Source of the DNA: Mesostigma viride
Lineage: Eukaryota; Streptophyta; Mesostigmatophyceae; Mesostigmatales; Mesostigmataceae
NCBI GenBank assembly: GCA_009746045.1
Contig: RPFO01000154.1
Span: 1,803,253-1,858,252 of the forward strand
Direction: 5' to 3'
DNA length: 55,000 nucleotides
Under the pieces are notes generated by a model. That model was not told where the DNA came from. It saw only the letters and a program-made list of their open reading frames with translations, and did no database searches. Below, piece by piece: positions 24,175 to 34,865 of this stretch (positions are counted from its first letter, which is position 1; each line of letters opens with the position of its first letter). The position numbers and the translations under genes are program-made.

Positions 24175-26275
24175 ATGTCAGAGCCTACCCCTCCGGCTGA
24201 GAGCCCGCTGCCGTCCCCGCCCCTACCGGACCCTGAGCTGTACTTCGAGGCCCTTCCGGGCCGCTGGGTGTCACGGTCCAGTTTTCCGGGTGGCATCGTG
24301 CAGCCGGCCCTCCAGGCCCAACATGCGAGTTTAGTCAGGGCTGCTCTCTTCGGGGTCACGTGGTACGGTCCCTCCCCTGATGAACCGCACCAGCTTGTTT
24401 TGCACGGGTTCGACGATGCCGGGCACTGTTTGTTAGGATGTGGCTCCCGCTGTCCAGCCTTGGGACAGATAGCTGCGGTTCTCCAGTGCCCCCGGGTGTT
24501 TTCCTACCTTTCTACCCCTGTGGGCCACTCCTGCCTACGGGATGTGTTCCCCTGGCTTCCGGCCGAGGGTGATGCGGAAGTAGATGAGAACCCCTGCGAC
24601 CTTCTACGGGCAGTAGAGTTCATGGAGATAGCAGACCAGACAGCGGGCGTAGGATTGGGCGACCCTACTCCTACGGACGCGCCAGTAGAGGCACAGTATA
24701 CTCCTGAGTATTCGGCCTCCCCTGCGGCGTCCTCCTCTTCAGTGTCGGCGCCTTCCCCTGTCCCGTCTTCACCGAGGTCGGTCCTGTGCGCATCGGTGGA
24801 TCCTACCCCTTTGGGCTCTGGTCGTGAGCCTGATCCTCTTTCGGCGACAGTTTCTGCGATGCAGGCGCAGATTCAGTCCCTGACGGCGGCCTTCGGGGCC
24901 TTCATGGCGGCCCAGCCGCACGCTCCAGCCACGCCAGGTGGGGTGTCTGCCGCAGCTGTGCCCCCTTCCCCTTCGGTCGCCTCGACGTCTACGGGTCCGT
25001 CTGTGCCGCGCGAGCCCTCGGCGGCTGCGGTTCCCTCTGTTGCTGCGGCTCCTACGCCTTCGGCTACCTCTGCGCCTGCTACTGACGTACCTGCGCCTCG
25101 GCGCGAGTCCGCCGTCCCAGCGGCCGCGCCCGTCGCCGCCGCGTCCGAGCCGCCCACCACGTCAGCGCCGCCCTCGCGGGGTTTCTTCAGCGACCCGGGC
25201 GGTCTTCCCAGGCTTTGGGAGGGCGGTCCTCCGCAGAGGATCCCGGTGCCTGACTGGAGCTTAGACGGTAACCAGTCGTATGCCGGATTGCCTGTCCCCA
25301 CGGGCCCTATTTTCAACATGTGGCCTGGTGGTGCTCCGCCCCCAGAGACCGGCGCGCCAGCTGCGGAGGCGGGTCCGTCGCGACCCCCTGCGGCATCGGG
25401 TCCGACGCGGCCCCCTGTTGTACCGGCGCCGTCTGCGTCTGTGCCGGTTCCTACCCCTTCGTCGGCCCCTGTCCCTTCGGCCCCGCGGTCTTTGGCTGCG
25501 GTTGTTCGGTCCAGTGGCTCTGACCCTCGCGCCACCCGCGCTGCCGATTCCCTTCGGGAGTTGTCAGAGGGCGATCGGGATCGGGCCCCTTCTGTGGTGC
25601 ATGCGACTCCGGAGTCGCGCGACACGCCTGTCTTTGGGTACGGTATGTCTGCGCTCGCCTGCCGCCAGTGTGACCTGCCGCGCGCCTCCGCCGAGCTTGC
25701 CATTTCGCCCATGTCCTACGGGTTCTCCCAGGTGTGTCGGGCGCCGCGGGACCGTGGCCTACCAGTTGAGACTGATCGGCCTCCTTTCGATATGGTTATT
25801 TTAGCTGATCCGGTGTTCCAGGGTGAGATCCTGGTTCGGCGCGTCCTGTATCGCTGGGCTAGGCGCCACTATGACTTGGACACCTACGGCGGGTTCCAGT
25901 GGGCTTACCCTCCGCCTCTGGGCATTATGCATGGCCGGCCTCAGATGCCCTTACGGTAGAGTTTCCTGCGGTGCCGGGTGCCACGTACAGTACGGTCCTT
26001 CAGCCCATCCTAGAGTGGGATGCTCGTCGTCCAGCCGGCCCATCCCGGGCCAGGGTTTGGACTCTCGGGGTCATCCTCCTCCCCGGGCTAGCGACTACCT
26101 CGAGACGTTCGGGTCGCGACAGTGTGCCCGTCGGTGGCGCTCCCGTGAGATTCGGCATATCCGGTTGTGGCCGTCTGTAGATAGGCACGACAATGCTGAG
26201 GATGTGTCTCACTACCAGGCGTACCTGGATGTCCTGCTGGCCTCCCGTGGTACTTACCAGACGGATGGCCATTAG
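24175..26275 (+). pseudogene. Extra retrotransposon ORF downstream of integrase, function unknown
   Basis: From ATG at 24175 (MSEPTPPAESPLPSPP) the frame is open to 25959, 594 codons. The likely C-terminus continues in other frames to 26275 (DYLETFGSRQCARRW, AYLDVLLASRGTYQTDGH). There is a compact N-terminal part (YFEALPGRWVSRSSFPGG, VLHGFDDAGHCLLGCGSRC, FSYLSTPVGHSCLRDVFPWL), a long Ala/Pro/Ser/Thr-rich middle, and a second compact part (FDMVILADPVFQGEILVRR, LYRWARRHYDLDTYGGFQWA). No signal peptide, membrane segment or family was recognised, so an envelope role is not supported. It is clearly richer in G and C than gag-pol. CCTCCGCAG just before the ATG could be a 3' splice site for a separate mRNA. 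Confidence 0.6.
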
Positions 26276-26405
26276 ATAGAGGGCCTTAGGCCCGACCTGA
26301 GGGTGTTGTCCCTCCGGTATATAGAGTCGCCCTCACGTTCTGGCCAAGTTGACTGGTCGTTCTTGGTCCTTGGTACTGATTTGTTTACTCCGTGTGTCCT
26401 GCCCA
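26276..26405 (+). other. Retrotransposon sequence before the CACTA insertion
   Basis: Untranslated part of the LTR element, continued at 33779 after the CACTA insertion. No feature is recognised. Confidence 0.5.
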
Positions 26406-26415
26406 CACTAGGAAC

Positions 26416-26755
26416 TCAGATCTGAGATTTTTCTCAGTTTTTCTCAGTTTTCTCAGTTTTCTCAGGAAGGCTGCCTGAGATTTCCTGAGATTTCCTGAGA
26501 TGTCCTGAGATTTCCTGAGATTTCCTGAGATCAACTGAGAAAAATCTCAGTTTTCTCAGGAAAACTGAGAAAATCACCTGAGAAAACTGAGAAAACTGAG
26601 AAAAAACTGAGATCAGCCTGAGAAAGTCGCCTGGCCTGAGATTTTTTTTTCTCAGGAACGAAATTTCTCAGGCGCCCGGTTTTTTCTCAGGTTGCTGCCT
26701 GAGAAAATCTGAGACTGAGAATATCTGGGAAACTTAAGGCCTGAGAAAAACTGAG
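26416..26755. repeat. CTGAGA/TCTCAG subterminal repeat cluster, left
   Basis: Dozens of CCTGAGATTT, TTTCTCAG and CTGAGAAAA units, in head-to-head and tandem arrangement. The mirror cluster is at 33470-33770, where AGGAAATCTC dominates. Confidence 0.9.
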
Positions 26756-26812
26756 AAACCTCATGCACACAGAGAAATCGCATTCATACCACGCAACCAG
26801 AAATCACTTTGA

Positions 26813-27295
26813 TTACAAATTATAATAATTTCTTGTGCAGTTGGAGTACAGCTCTTCAAGTTTAATAAGAACATCAATTTCAGTCACTAGACGAGTTGCT
26901 ACAATCTGCTTCAGCGTAGCTCACTTTTCCATACGCCCTTGCACTTCTCCTCGTTGGTGCAAGGTCGCCCCGGCTAGGTTCAGCCACATTCTTGTGCTGC
27001 CTACCCCCTCTCCCCCTCTGCCCACGATTCCCCCGCGTAGGTTCAGCCGCATACTCGCGGCCATCGCCACCACGGGCAGAATCAGCAGCATTTTCTGCTG
27101 CAGGCTGCCTCCTTCCTCTCCCCCTCCGTCCACGCTTCCCCGTGCAGGTTCAGACGCATTGTAGCTGCATGGGTCATCACTGTCGCTGCTAGGTGGAGCC
27201 ACATCCTCTTGGCTACCATTATCACTGCCGCTGCAGATGGAGGAATCAGTTTCTGCTGCAGGCTGCTTACCCCTCCTCTTCCTTGGTGCAGGCAT
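26813..27295 (-). pseudogene. Exon-like pieces of an unknown minus-strand gene in the CACTA element
   Basis: Start MPAPRKRRGKQPAAETDSS at 27295, acidic-serine stretch SSICSGSDNGSQED, then units of about 110 bp encoding EPARGS, EPTRGN and EPSRGD in succession (with a frame change). A terminal exon, 26905-26813, follows an AAGCAG acceptor: IVATRLVTEIDVLIKLEELY SNCTRNYYNL then stop. The distance is very short, so this may be an internally deleted transposase or accessory gene (TnpA-like) whose middle is lost. No family recognised. Confidence 0.35.
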
Positions 27296-27311
27296 GCCAT
27301 CCTCGCTGCCA

Positions 27312-27377
27312 CACTAGGAACGGAGTGTTGACAAACTTTGACAATTGTTTGTCAAGAATTGTCAAATAGTTCTAGTG
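27312..27377. other. 66-bp CACTAG...CTAGTG structure with TTGACAA motifs
   Basis: Starts CACTAGGAACGGAGTGTTGA and ends TTGTCAAATAGTTCTAGTG. The two halves are partly inverted, with TTGACAA / TTGTCAA inside. It looks like a second CACTA-type family reduced to its two ends, using TTGACAA and not CTGAGA as the subterminal motif. Flanks CCA and TGA do not match. Confidence 0.55.
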
Positions 27378-28205
27378 TGACCCGCTGGCTTCACACAGCC
27401 AAAAAAAAAAAATTTAATCAATTTTTGGCGGTAGAGAGACCATGGAGGGACTGCCCGCTGCCCGCTGTAGACGCATACTGTAGTTCGTAGAAGCGTACTC
27501 CTTCGCTGCACTCCGGAGAGGAATCGTGACGGACTGACGGTCTCCTTCGCTGCCCTCCAGAGAGGAGGCCGCTAAAGCGGCCGCTCGCTTCGCTCGCTGG
27601 GAGCTTTGCGCGGATTGGTTGGCAGTTCTTCCGTGCGCTTGGCGCGGATTGGTGGTCAGTCAGTCCGCCCCTTCTGGATTGGCCGCGTACTCGGTGATGC
27701 CCTGAATAGTGTCGGATTACCTTACATTGCCAAATTAGTAATATAGATTCTTGACATATCAACTGACATGACCTTGACAAACCTTGACAGAACTTGACAA
27801 AAGCTTGACATGATAACATCAAAGGCTTGACAAACCTTGACAGAATGTTGAAAGGTTGACAAAACCTTGACAATCTTTGAAATATCAACATATCAACACG
27901 GAAAAAAATGTCAATACACTGACAAACCAAGGTGATGTGTCAAGAAATGTCAAGACGTTAACAAACGAAGGCCAAAAAAATTGTTAACATGACAAAATGT
28001 CCACAAATGTTAACATGACAAACGTCAACATGACAACCAAAGGCGTAGCAAACTGACAAATCAACACCACGCACAGGTAAACTTATTTCATTAAAATCAA
28101 CAAGTTCAAAAGACCACCTAAACCAAGTCATCATCATCATCATCATCAAAATCAACATGGCTGCTACCTTGCTGCCTGAATTGCGGTTTTCTGCATTACA
28201 TTAGC
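27378..28205. other. CACTA interior: TTGACA repeat cluster, no gene
   Basis: 27745-28060 contains at least nine TTGACA units in one direction (CTTGACAAACCTTGACAG and relatives), then TGTCAA and ATGACAA variants. The same motif is in the 66-bp structure upstream. 27590-27690 is GC-richer with three GGATTGG/CCAATCC boxes, conceivably promoter material. (CAT)n at 28128-28147. Confidence 0.6.
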
Positions 28206-28409
28206 ATGACAAACTGTACTGACAAAACACATGAAGGAGAAGTGCACTCAATCACAGTCCGAGGGTGGCGGGCAAGATGCACAGCCACAAGCATCTTACA
28301 AATGCAGTATAACATCCGCGTAGGGCTGTCCCAGCGATCATTGCTGAAATTAATGGACGACTTTCTAGAAATTTACCGCAGGAGACTGTCCAGTGCTACA
28401 GCGATGTGA
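28206..28409 (+). CDS. Short hypothetical ORF
   Basis: 67 residues from an ATG, ending QRSLLKLMDDFLEIYRRRLS. A helical basic end is visible but no family. It could be an exon of a CACTA gene or chance. Listed because the surrounding 800 bp have nothing better. Confidence 0.2.
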   Translation: MTNCTDKTHEGEVHSITVRGWRARCTATSILQMQYNIRVGLSQRSLLKLMDDFLEIYRRRLSSATAM

Positions 28410-28714
28410 TGAGGGCTCAGAGCCTACAAAATCTGTGTCCGCAGGTGCCCTCCCCGCCATGCTGGGCTGGCCGATGTGTGCGCCATGGTTGTGTTAGGTA
28501 GATTGCCTGCATGCAAGGGAAACATGCGTTATCCAGCAAAGCAGCAAAGGGAACACACAACGATCTTAAGTGAGATGAATACCCGACGCCTTGACGCGCC
28601 AACAACGTTGCATTACCTAAATCAGTTGTGTGTAATGAGACGGCGTGAGAGCACAGCAGTCGCGTGGCTGTTTGTGAGTGATGGCTTGATTTTTGGACCG
28701 AGAAAGTGAGATAG

Positions 28715-28822
<108 letters not shown>

Positions 28823-28959
28823 CCTGGTATTCTCACCTAAACTGTCCCTATGTACCTCACAAGATGTAGGGAACTGCGAAACCACAGGAATACCTAGAGA
28901 AGAGCGCTTCCTGGCTCACGAAAAACTCGCCGATTGAGTGCTTGACGTTCACGTTTGAT

Positions 28960-29066
28960 AATGCTGAACTGCGTTATCAAATCATCTGCGTTATCAAATC
29001 ATCATCTGGCAGAGTCACGTCACTTGGTTGGTGCCGGGCCCGCTACAAAAAACGTAGCGGGCCCGG
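28960..29066. repeat. Short direct repeat and perfect 13-bp hairpin
   Basis: GCGTTATCAAATCATC occurs twice (28974-29007). Then CCGGGCCCGCTAC (29034-29046), loop AAAAAAC, GTAGCGGGCCCGG (29054-29066): a perfect, very GC-rich stem. Confidence 0.85.
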
Positions 29067-31343
29067 TGATGTCGCTATTACACCACCCGACTTTACATCG
29101 AGTCACTGTGAATGATATATATATGGCTGCCTACAGCACCGCGCATGGTGTCCAAGTAAAATTATGGCGCTGCCAAGGCTGCGTACCTGCCGTTATCGCC
29201 TTGGTCTTTGTCACGGTGGCGTTCTCCAATTCACGTGCAACGTCCACTTCCTGTGCCAGCTCTGGCGCGGCGCGTGCCCTTCGGGCTGAATTTCAAATTT
29301 CCGCGTGCAGTCCGTTGGAGAGGGGCGCTGCGTCCGGAGTCCGGACTTAGGGAATTCGGAGGCTGCTGGTCGCACAAAAGATCGTTGTTGGCTGTTGAGT
29401 GATGTCCGACTGGCACGATGGAGAGGGCTCCATCACATTGGCGACCTCACCAGTGGCCCACATGTACCGACGAGACCTGCATCTCGAGCTTGTCGGCCCT
29501 CACGCTGCAGCTGTCGCCATGCGAGACGCCCTGAGACTCTCGGCATGATTTTTCCCGTGCAATATCACGCCCTCGATTCGCAGCAAGGCCCGTCTGCTCC
29601 AATATGGCCGACTGCGGGCTGTGCCGTAACAGGAAATGTCCGGGTGATGGCAGGCAGTGCCTACCCATCCCACCGCACGCACCGCGTCAAGCAATATTTC
29701 CACTTCCGCTGCTGCTGGGCACCGGGCTACTGCCTACATTTCTTCAATCGCTCCATCGCCTCCTCCATGGTGCCTCGCTCCCTGCGGCCCCTCCGCCACG
29801 CCGGATATCCATGGCAATCAAGCCTACCGGCTACCACCATACCGGCCACGAGCCCTTGCTGCACCAAACGAAGTGTGCGGCCCCGAATTAAGTGAAGTAC
29901 ACGGCAGGACTGGGAACCACCTGAAATTACATCGGGGTCTCCAGTGGACTTGGCGTCACATCTTGCTAACGTTGTCACTGTCGGCAGTTGTCAGTTGCTG
30001 TTGGTTGTTGCATGCTGAGGGTTGCAGATGTTCTAGGAACAGCTGGTCCAATGTTGCTATGCATGCAGTTACTCTTGCCATTACGTGTGTCCGTGTGCCT
30101 CCAACCATCCCGCCACAATGCCAGCACCCTCCACCCCGCTAACTCCCACTCGCCCCACTCCCCTGCCTGTTCCATACCCGCCCCACCCACAAATATACGT
30201 CACAGACATCCACATGCCGTTATCCATCCCCACCTGACTACGGACTACTCTCGCCCCCACGCTGAGGTCCCCCACAACACCGTAACACCGCCCTCCTCCC
30301 CCAAACCATCCGATGACCCACCCGACCATCCACCTTGAGTCCCCCCAAACCAACCTATCTGACTACCACCCTTCCGTATTACATACACCACCTTCCACAC
30401 CAACATAACAAACCACCTACTAAACAAACCTACCGCCCCACAACGAGGTTCCCCTACACCACTGCACCCCGCCCACCCCGCCCCCCGCTGCCCCAACATA
30501 CGATGACTCCACCCCACCATCCACGTGAAGCATAACCATCCACCCCGGCCTCCGGGGCAACCAATCAGCTGTCCACTCAACCATAACTGACACTGCTGCA
30601 CCGACCACCGGCAAGCCCGCCTACGTACCATACCCAAGCCACCCACGCAACCCAAGCATCCCCAACCCTCACACGAACCTGTGACCTACGCACGAGCTAC
30701 CTACAACTGCGACTCACAACTACTACATAATCAACCCATAACAATGTCCCCCATGACCCCCGCCAAAGGGGGGGGTCCCCCCAATAGTCCAACACACACA
30801 CACACACACACACACTCTACAATACCCAGGACCACGAGTACCCACCCAATTCACCTCCCACAACGGTATCACCCACGAGTCCAGTGCCCCACCCATGTCC
30901 ACAGCGACACCCCGGAGACTTCACCACGCCCACCGACTGCACGCACGCACACCTAGCTGCACACTCCCACGCACCTACCCTCGCACGCACGCATGCACGC
31001 AGCCATCAACCCACCCACCAAGGCACGCCTGCACAAACGCGCACATGCACAAGTGCACGCACACGCACACATAGCTGCACACTCTCACGCACCCACTCAC
31101 GCACGCACGCCTGCACACAGCCATCAACCCACCCGCCAAGGCACGCCTGCACAAACGCACTCATGCACAACTGCACGCACACCTAGCTGCACGCCTGCAC
31201 GCAGTCACGCAATGCATGGCAGCATGCCCGCCTTCTATATCATTCTTGGAATATCATGTTGCATATGGCATTATTATCATGTTTGTAAATTTAACTCCTT
31301 GCTTTCTGTATGCTTTCTTTCTTTGGGGGATGACTTGATGCAG
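29067..31343. other. CACTA interior, low-complexity; no gene recognised
   Basis: 29220-29890 has several overlapping open frames without recognisable content; one at about 29604 has a Cys-containing stretch (CGLCRNRKCPGDGRQC) that is not enough for a call. 30090-30960 is strongly G-poor (C, A and T), with (AC)n at 30792-30814. 30940-31210 is built of ACGC/GCAC repeats. The apparent proline/threonine- and histidine-rich frames are composition effects. Confidence 0.5.
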
Positions 31344-31468
31344 ATCGTGGAGCATACAAGCTCGACGAGAAGACGTACACATCAATATTGAGTGAAACCA
31401 CCGTTGCTGGGCTCTGGCATGCCAGCTGTTATATGGCCATGAGCCATCAGCTAGCAATCCAGAAATAG
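31344..31468 (+). pseudogene. Possible terminal exon inside the CACTA element
   Basis: After a pyrimidine tract (CTTTCTTTCTTTGG) and acceptor GATGCAG, an open frame reads DRGAYKLDEKTYTSILSETT and ends GLWHASCYMAMSHQLAIQK with a TAG stop at 31466-31468. It looks protein-like, with ordinary composition. No partner exon or family identified; possibly the end of a transposase or a captured host exon. Confidence 0.3.
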
Positions 31469-31725
31469 GATGAGAGCAGTTTTGAGTCGATGTTTTATAT
31501 TTTGATGGTATTGAAATGATGAGTCACAGAATGCCACAATGAAACATAAGTTCATTACTATCAAACAGCGTGATGCCATGAATGCCACGCCTAATACCAC
31601 AAGATGTGCTAATAACGTATGTAATTCATTAATGAATTGTTGGATTTATTGCATGATGGTGTTATGCTTGTTAGAATACACATTCAATTCTGGCAATGGC
31701 ATGCCTGAGAAAATGCCCTGAGATT

Positions 31726-33469
31726 TTAACCCGTGTTTTTTTACAACGCGATACATCGCGTTGTAGGGTTAGAACGCGATGTATCGCGTTGTAATCTGAC
31801 ACGTGGCAAACCTATTAAACATGCGATTTTTGGTCTGAAACTTTCAAGATAGGTCAGAAACATCTCATAGAATTCAAGAAAAAATCCTGGTATTTTTGGT
31901 ATTTTTTTGGTGACAGCTGCAAACAAATATGTACCACTGAAATCAGGCATTTTCGCGGGACGAAGGTGAAGACGACGGCGATGGCGGCAGGTAGATCTCG
32001 CCAGTTTTCGCGCGAATTTCAGTGGCTGTTGGGTGGCACGACCATGATGATGCGTTCAAAGGTTGATAATTAGGTTTCTACGAGTTTGTTGAGGTACTGG
32101 GGCAAAGGAAACGTAGTTTTTTCCAGTTTCTCACCCAACTTTCATGCGGAAACCCTGGAAACCGGCATACATATTATTACGTCAAGACTCGGGTCTGCTG
32201 CGGCACCATGCTTGGTATTTCCATGGTGTTTCGACTTCTTAACACATGTTTATTCATTCCGAACGTCCGGACTCTCGGCTAAACCGAGAATTGTGCAGAC
32301 TTTTATTGGGTAGCGCCGGGCATGATGGTGCCTGCAAATAGCGTAAGGCGTGACCGTGGCTATTGCTACGGTATGCTGTATTTTCCTGGAAATGGCCTCT
32401 GCCACCGGCTCAATAGTGCTTGCAGGCGTAAGTATATCGTGTTTCTACCTAGTTTCTGCCAGTTTTCCACTTATTTCTACCGACCTCTGCCCAGCCTCTC
32501 TAAGACCGCCATCCTACTCGACGTTGCTTGCATGTCAGCCATAGCAGGTTGCAGTTGTGCAGTATTTAGGTGCTGTATACGTCGTCAAGCCGTGCATATA
32601 TCGTGAGGATTGGATGTTGATGGTTTATACTGCGTTGATTGTGCAAGAAGACCAGCTAGGTGCCCATAATCATGGTGTATAATCATGTGTTGTTAGCATC
32701 TTGCCACCATTTGCTAGCATGCATTCCAGCGTCATCTTTGCCTGCATGTAAGCTCATGGATCACTCAACCTATCCAAGCCTTGCATTACACGTGCCTCTT
32801 TCTTTCAGTATTGCACGCGTTATGGAATGAAAACCCAGCACCTCCGTTCCCACGAGGCATGTGCTCAACACGTTGTGAGAGTGGATGATGCTTTGGCTAT
32901 GGCTGCCTGATTCAGTCATATTAGGTCATCCAGTCGTGATGTTTGATGCATGTTTGATGCTGTATAACTTATACAACACCTATTTTCAACGTTTTGACCC
33001 TCCAAGCTCACTATGGCCCCGTTTATGGGGCTCATGTCGTTGCGTCATGTTGTGAAGGGCTCTCATTTTTCCCACTGCGTTGTACTGCGTTGTAATTGTG
33101 ATGCTAATGAAAAATAGCTCCAGTGGCCCAATGGGCCTGAGTTTTGTTTCACAGAGCCTGCATATGTTGCCCATAGCTCGTGCAAGAAGCCAGATTTTTT
33201 TCATGAACCATTTGTGAATAAGCACATGACTTGTGACCTAGGGTCAAGAAATCGCGGTCATGGTCAGACCCCCCTGTATTCAAACCAGTGTATCTCTCTA
33301 ATGAATTAGCATTTGTAGGTCTGAGTAGCTCAAAAAATCCTTTGATTTATGGGCTTTCAGGAAAGTATATACATGACCATGAAAAAAAATTTTCCTTAGG
33401 TGCTATACGCGTTCTAAAAAAAGCTTACAACGCGATATATCGCGTTCTAATTAAAAAAACACGGGTTAA
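31726..33469. mobile_element. TTAA-flanked DNA transposon, piggyBac-type (31730-33465)
   Basis: 1736 bp between two TTAA copies (31726-31729, 33466-33469), ends CCCGTGTTTTTTT / AAAAAAACACGGG. TTAA duplications with CCC-starting ends are typical of piggyBac (Kolobok also uses TTAA). Palindromes of the type AACGCGAT-NN-ATCGCGTT lie near the ends: two on the left (31746-31790) and one on the right (33427-33446). It is inserted in the right CTGAGA cluster of the CACTA element. No piggyBac transposase was recognised. Confidence 0.78.
32392..32910 (+). CDS. Tiny two-exon ORF inside the TTAA element
   Basis: Exon 32392-32427 (MASATGSIVLAG, ATG in GGAAATGG context) ends at a strong donor GGC|GTAAGT. 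Exon 32809-32910 follows TTTCTTTCAG and reads YCTRYGMKTQHLRSHEACAQ then HVVRVDDALAMAA, stop TGA. Both are in phase 0 (45 residues). The Cys/His spacing hints at a small zinc-binding fold or at a piece of a transposase tail, but no family is recognised. Possibly a captured gene fragment. Confidence 0.3.
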
Positions 33470-33770
33470 GCGCCTGAGAAAATGCCCTGAGATTTTCAGC
33501 CTGAGAAAAAAAAATCTCAGTGTCCACGTAAAATCTCAGTTTCCACTTAGCCCTGAGATTTCCTGAGATTTCCTGAGAAAAAGCCAATTTTCTCAGGCCA
33601 ATCTCAGGAAATCTCAGGTCACTTTCTCAGGAAATCTCAGGAAATCTCAGGAAAATCTCAGGAAATCTCAGGAAATCTCAGGACATCTCAGGAAATCTCA
33701 GGAAATCTCAGTTTTTTTCTCAGGAAATCTCAGGAAATCTCAGGAAATCTCAGTTTTCTCAGTAGCGAGT
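33470..33770. repeat. CTGAGA/TCTCAG subterminal repeat cluster, right
   Basis: Tandem AGGAAATCTC units plus CCTGAGATTT and TTTTCTCAG, mirror image of the left cluster at 26416-26755. Confidence 0.9.
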
Positions 33771-33778
33771 TCCTAGTG

Positions 33779-34022
33779 CAGTGCCGTTCCCCCCCGGCAA
33801 GGACTTTGTTCCAGGCAGTTAGGGGAACCTACCACCAGGCTTGGTGCTGGCTAACCCTACACCTCCCGGCGTGGTGGTGGAGACCGAGTTAATACGTTGG
33901 TGCCTTGTATCTTGGATGGTCTGCCGACTGTGTTGGTGTGTGCTGGGTGCATTAGGTTTCCTACCCCTTGTTTTCTTCCCTGTGCGTAGGGAGAGGGCTC
34001 CCTACCTTTGTGGGGGGGGAGG
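33779..34022 (+). promoter_or_regulatory. Retrotransposon 3' region and polypurine tract
   Basis: Continuation of the LTR element after the CACTA insertion. It ends in GTGGGGGGGGAGG (34010-34022), directly before the 3' LTR, the expected position and composition of the plus-strand primer tract. No ORF is supported. Confidence 0.75.
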
Positions 34023-34587
34023 TGTTACGTCGCGTAACAATTCGTTGTAGTTACGGACGTAAATTAGGTCTTTTGCCTCGGTTGTCCCTAGGTTTACGTG
34101 TAGCTCCTACCGGGACACTATTGTCCTCGTAACAGTACTGTGGTACATTGGGTGCCGTTGGGCGCCGCGCCGCGTACTTTACTAGTGGTCCTTATCCTTT
34201 GGTACGGAATGTGGTGGACCAGCGTGCATCTGTATCTTTGCCGGTGCATCTGTAGGCGAGGGCCATGTCGGCCCGAGCGTGTTGGACCGTTGGTGACCAT
34301 TTATGCACGTTCTACCCCTCGTGTGTTCACTCGGCGTGTGTTAAATGAATTAACACATATAGGCTTGGGTCACGGCAGTGTAGTTGTGTTTCCTTCCTCT
34401 ATTCCTGGAGTAAACGGGTTGTGTAAATGGCTTATGGCGTATTATAGCAACACTTACGTTAATGCATTGAGATCTGGATCGTCTCGTTCGTCTTTCGCTA
34501 GGGGTTTAACTAGAGGTGGCTTGACTAGTTTAGGTAGCATCAGGCCAGGTAGAGGTAGAGGTAGTGGTAGATACCCGAGGCGTAACA
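34023..34587 (+). repeat. 3' LTR
   Basis: 565 bp, TGTTACGTCGCG to CGAGGCGTAACA, nearly identical to 13778-14344. Followed by the CTATA duplication. Confidence 0.93.
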
Positions 34588-34865
34588 CTATAGCCTAGCC
34601 ACATACCTTCCACCCCATATGTCATGCAGGCCTTCTAGGCCCTCTCCTCAAGCCCCCCCTGGGTGCCTGTGCTTGTTTAGGAGGCATGAACCATCATGGA
34701 GGTGCAGGTGCACCTAGTGCACCCAGAGCAGCTGATAGTTGTACATCCTACACCTGCAGGTTGTCGCCCTGATTGTATTACAAACCCATAGATGCCCCTT
34801 TCTCAGGGCTATGTGTTACATATGCTCCCCACGGAGCTATGATTTTAATTAATTAATTAATTAAT

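Noticed and set aside
24175-26275. Envelope protein of a retrovirus-like element
   Set aside because: Position fits, but no signal peptide, membrane anchor or glycoprotein features are visible.
29305-29895. 196-residue plus-strand protein
   Set aside because: Several overlapping frames are open equally, and none has recognisable content or splice context.
31703-33496. 25-bp direct repeat GCCTGAGAAAATGCCCTGAG... as target duplication of the inner element
   Set aside because: The repeat is separated from the right end by AAGC and is a tandem subterminal unit of the CACTA element; TTAA directly at the ends is the better duplication.
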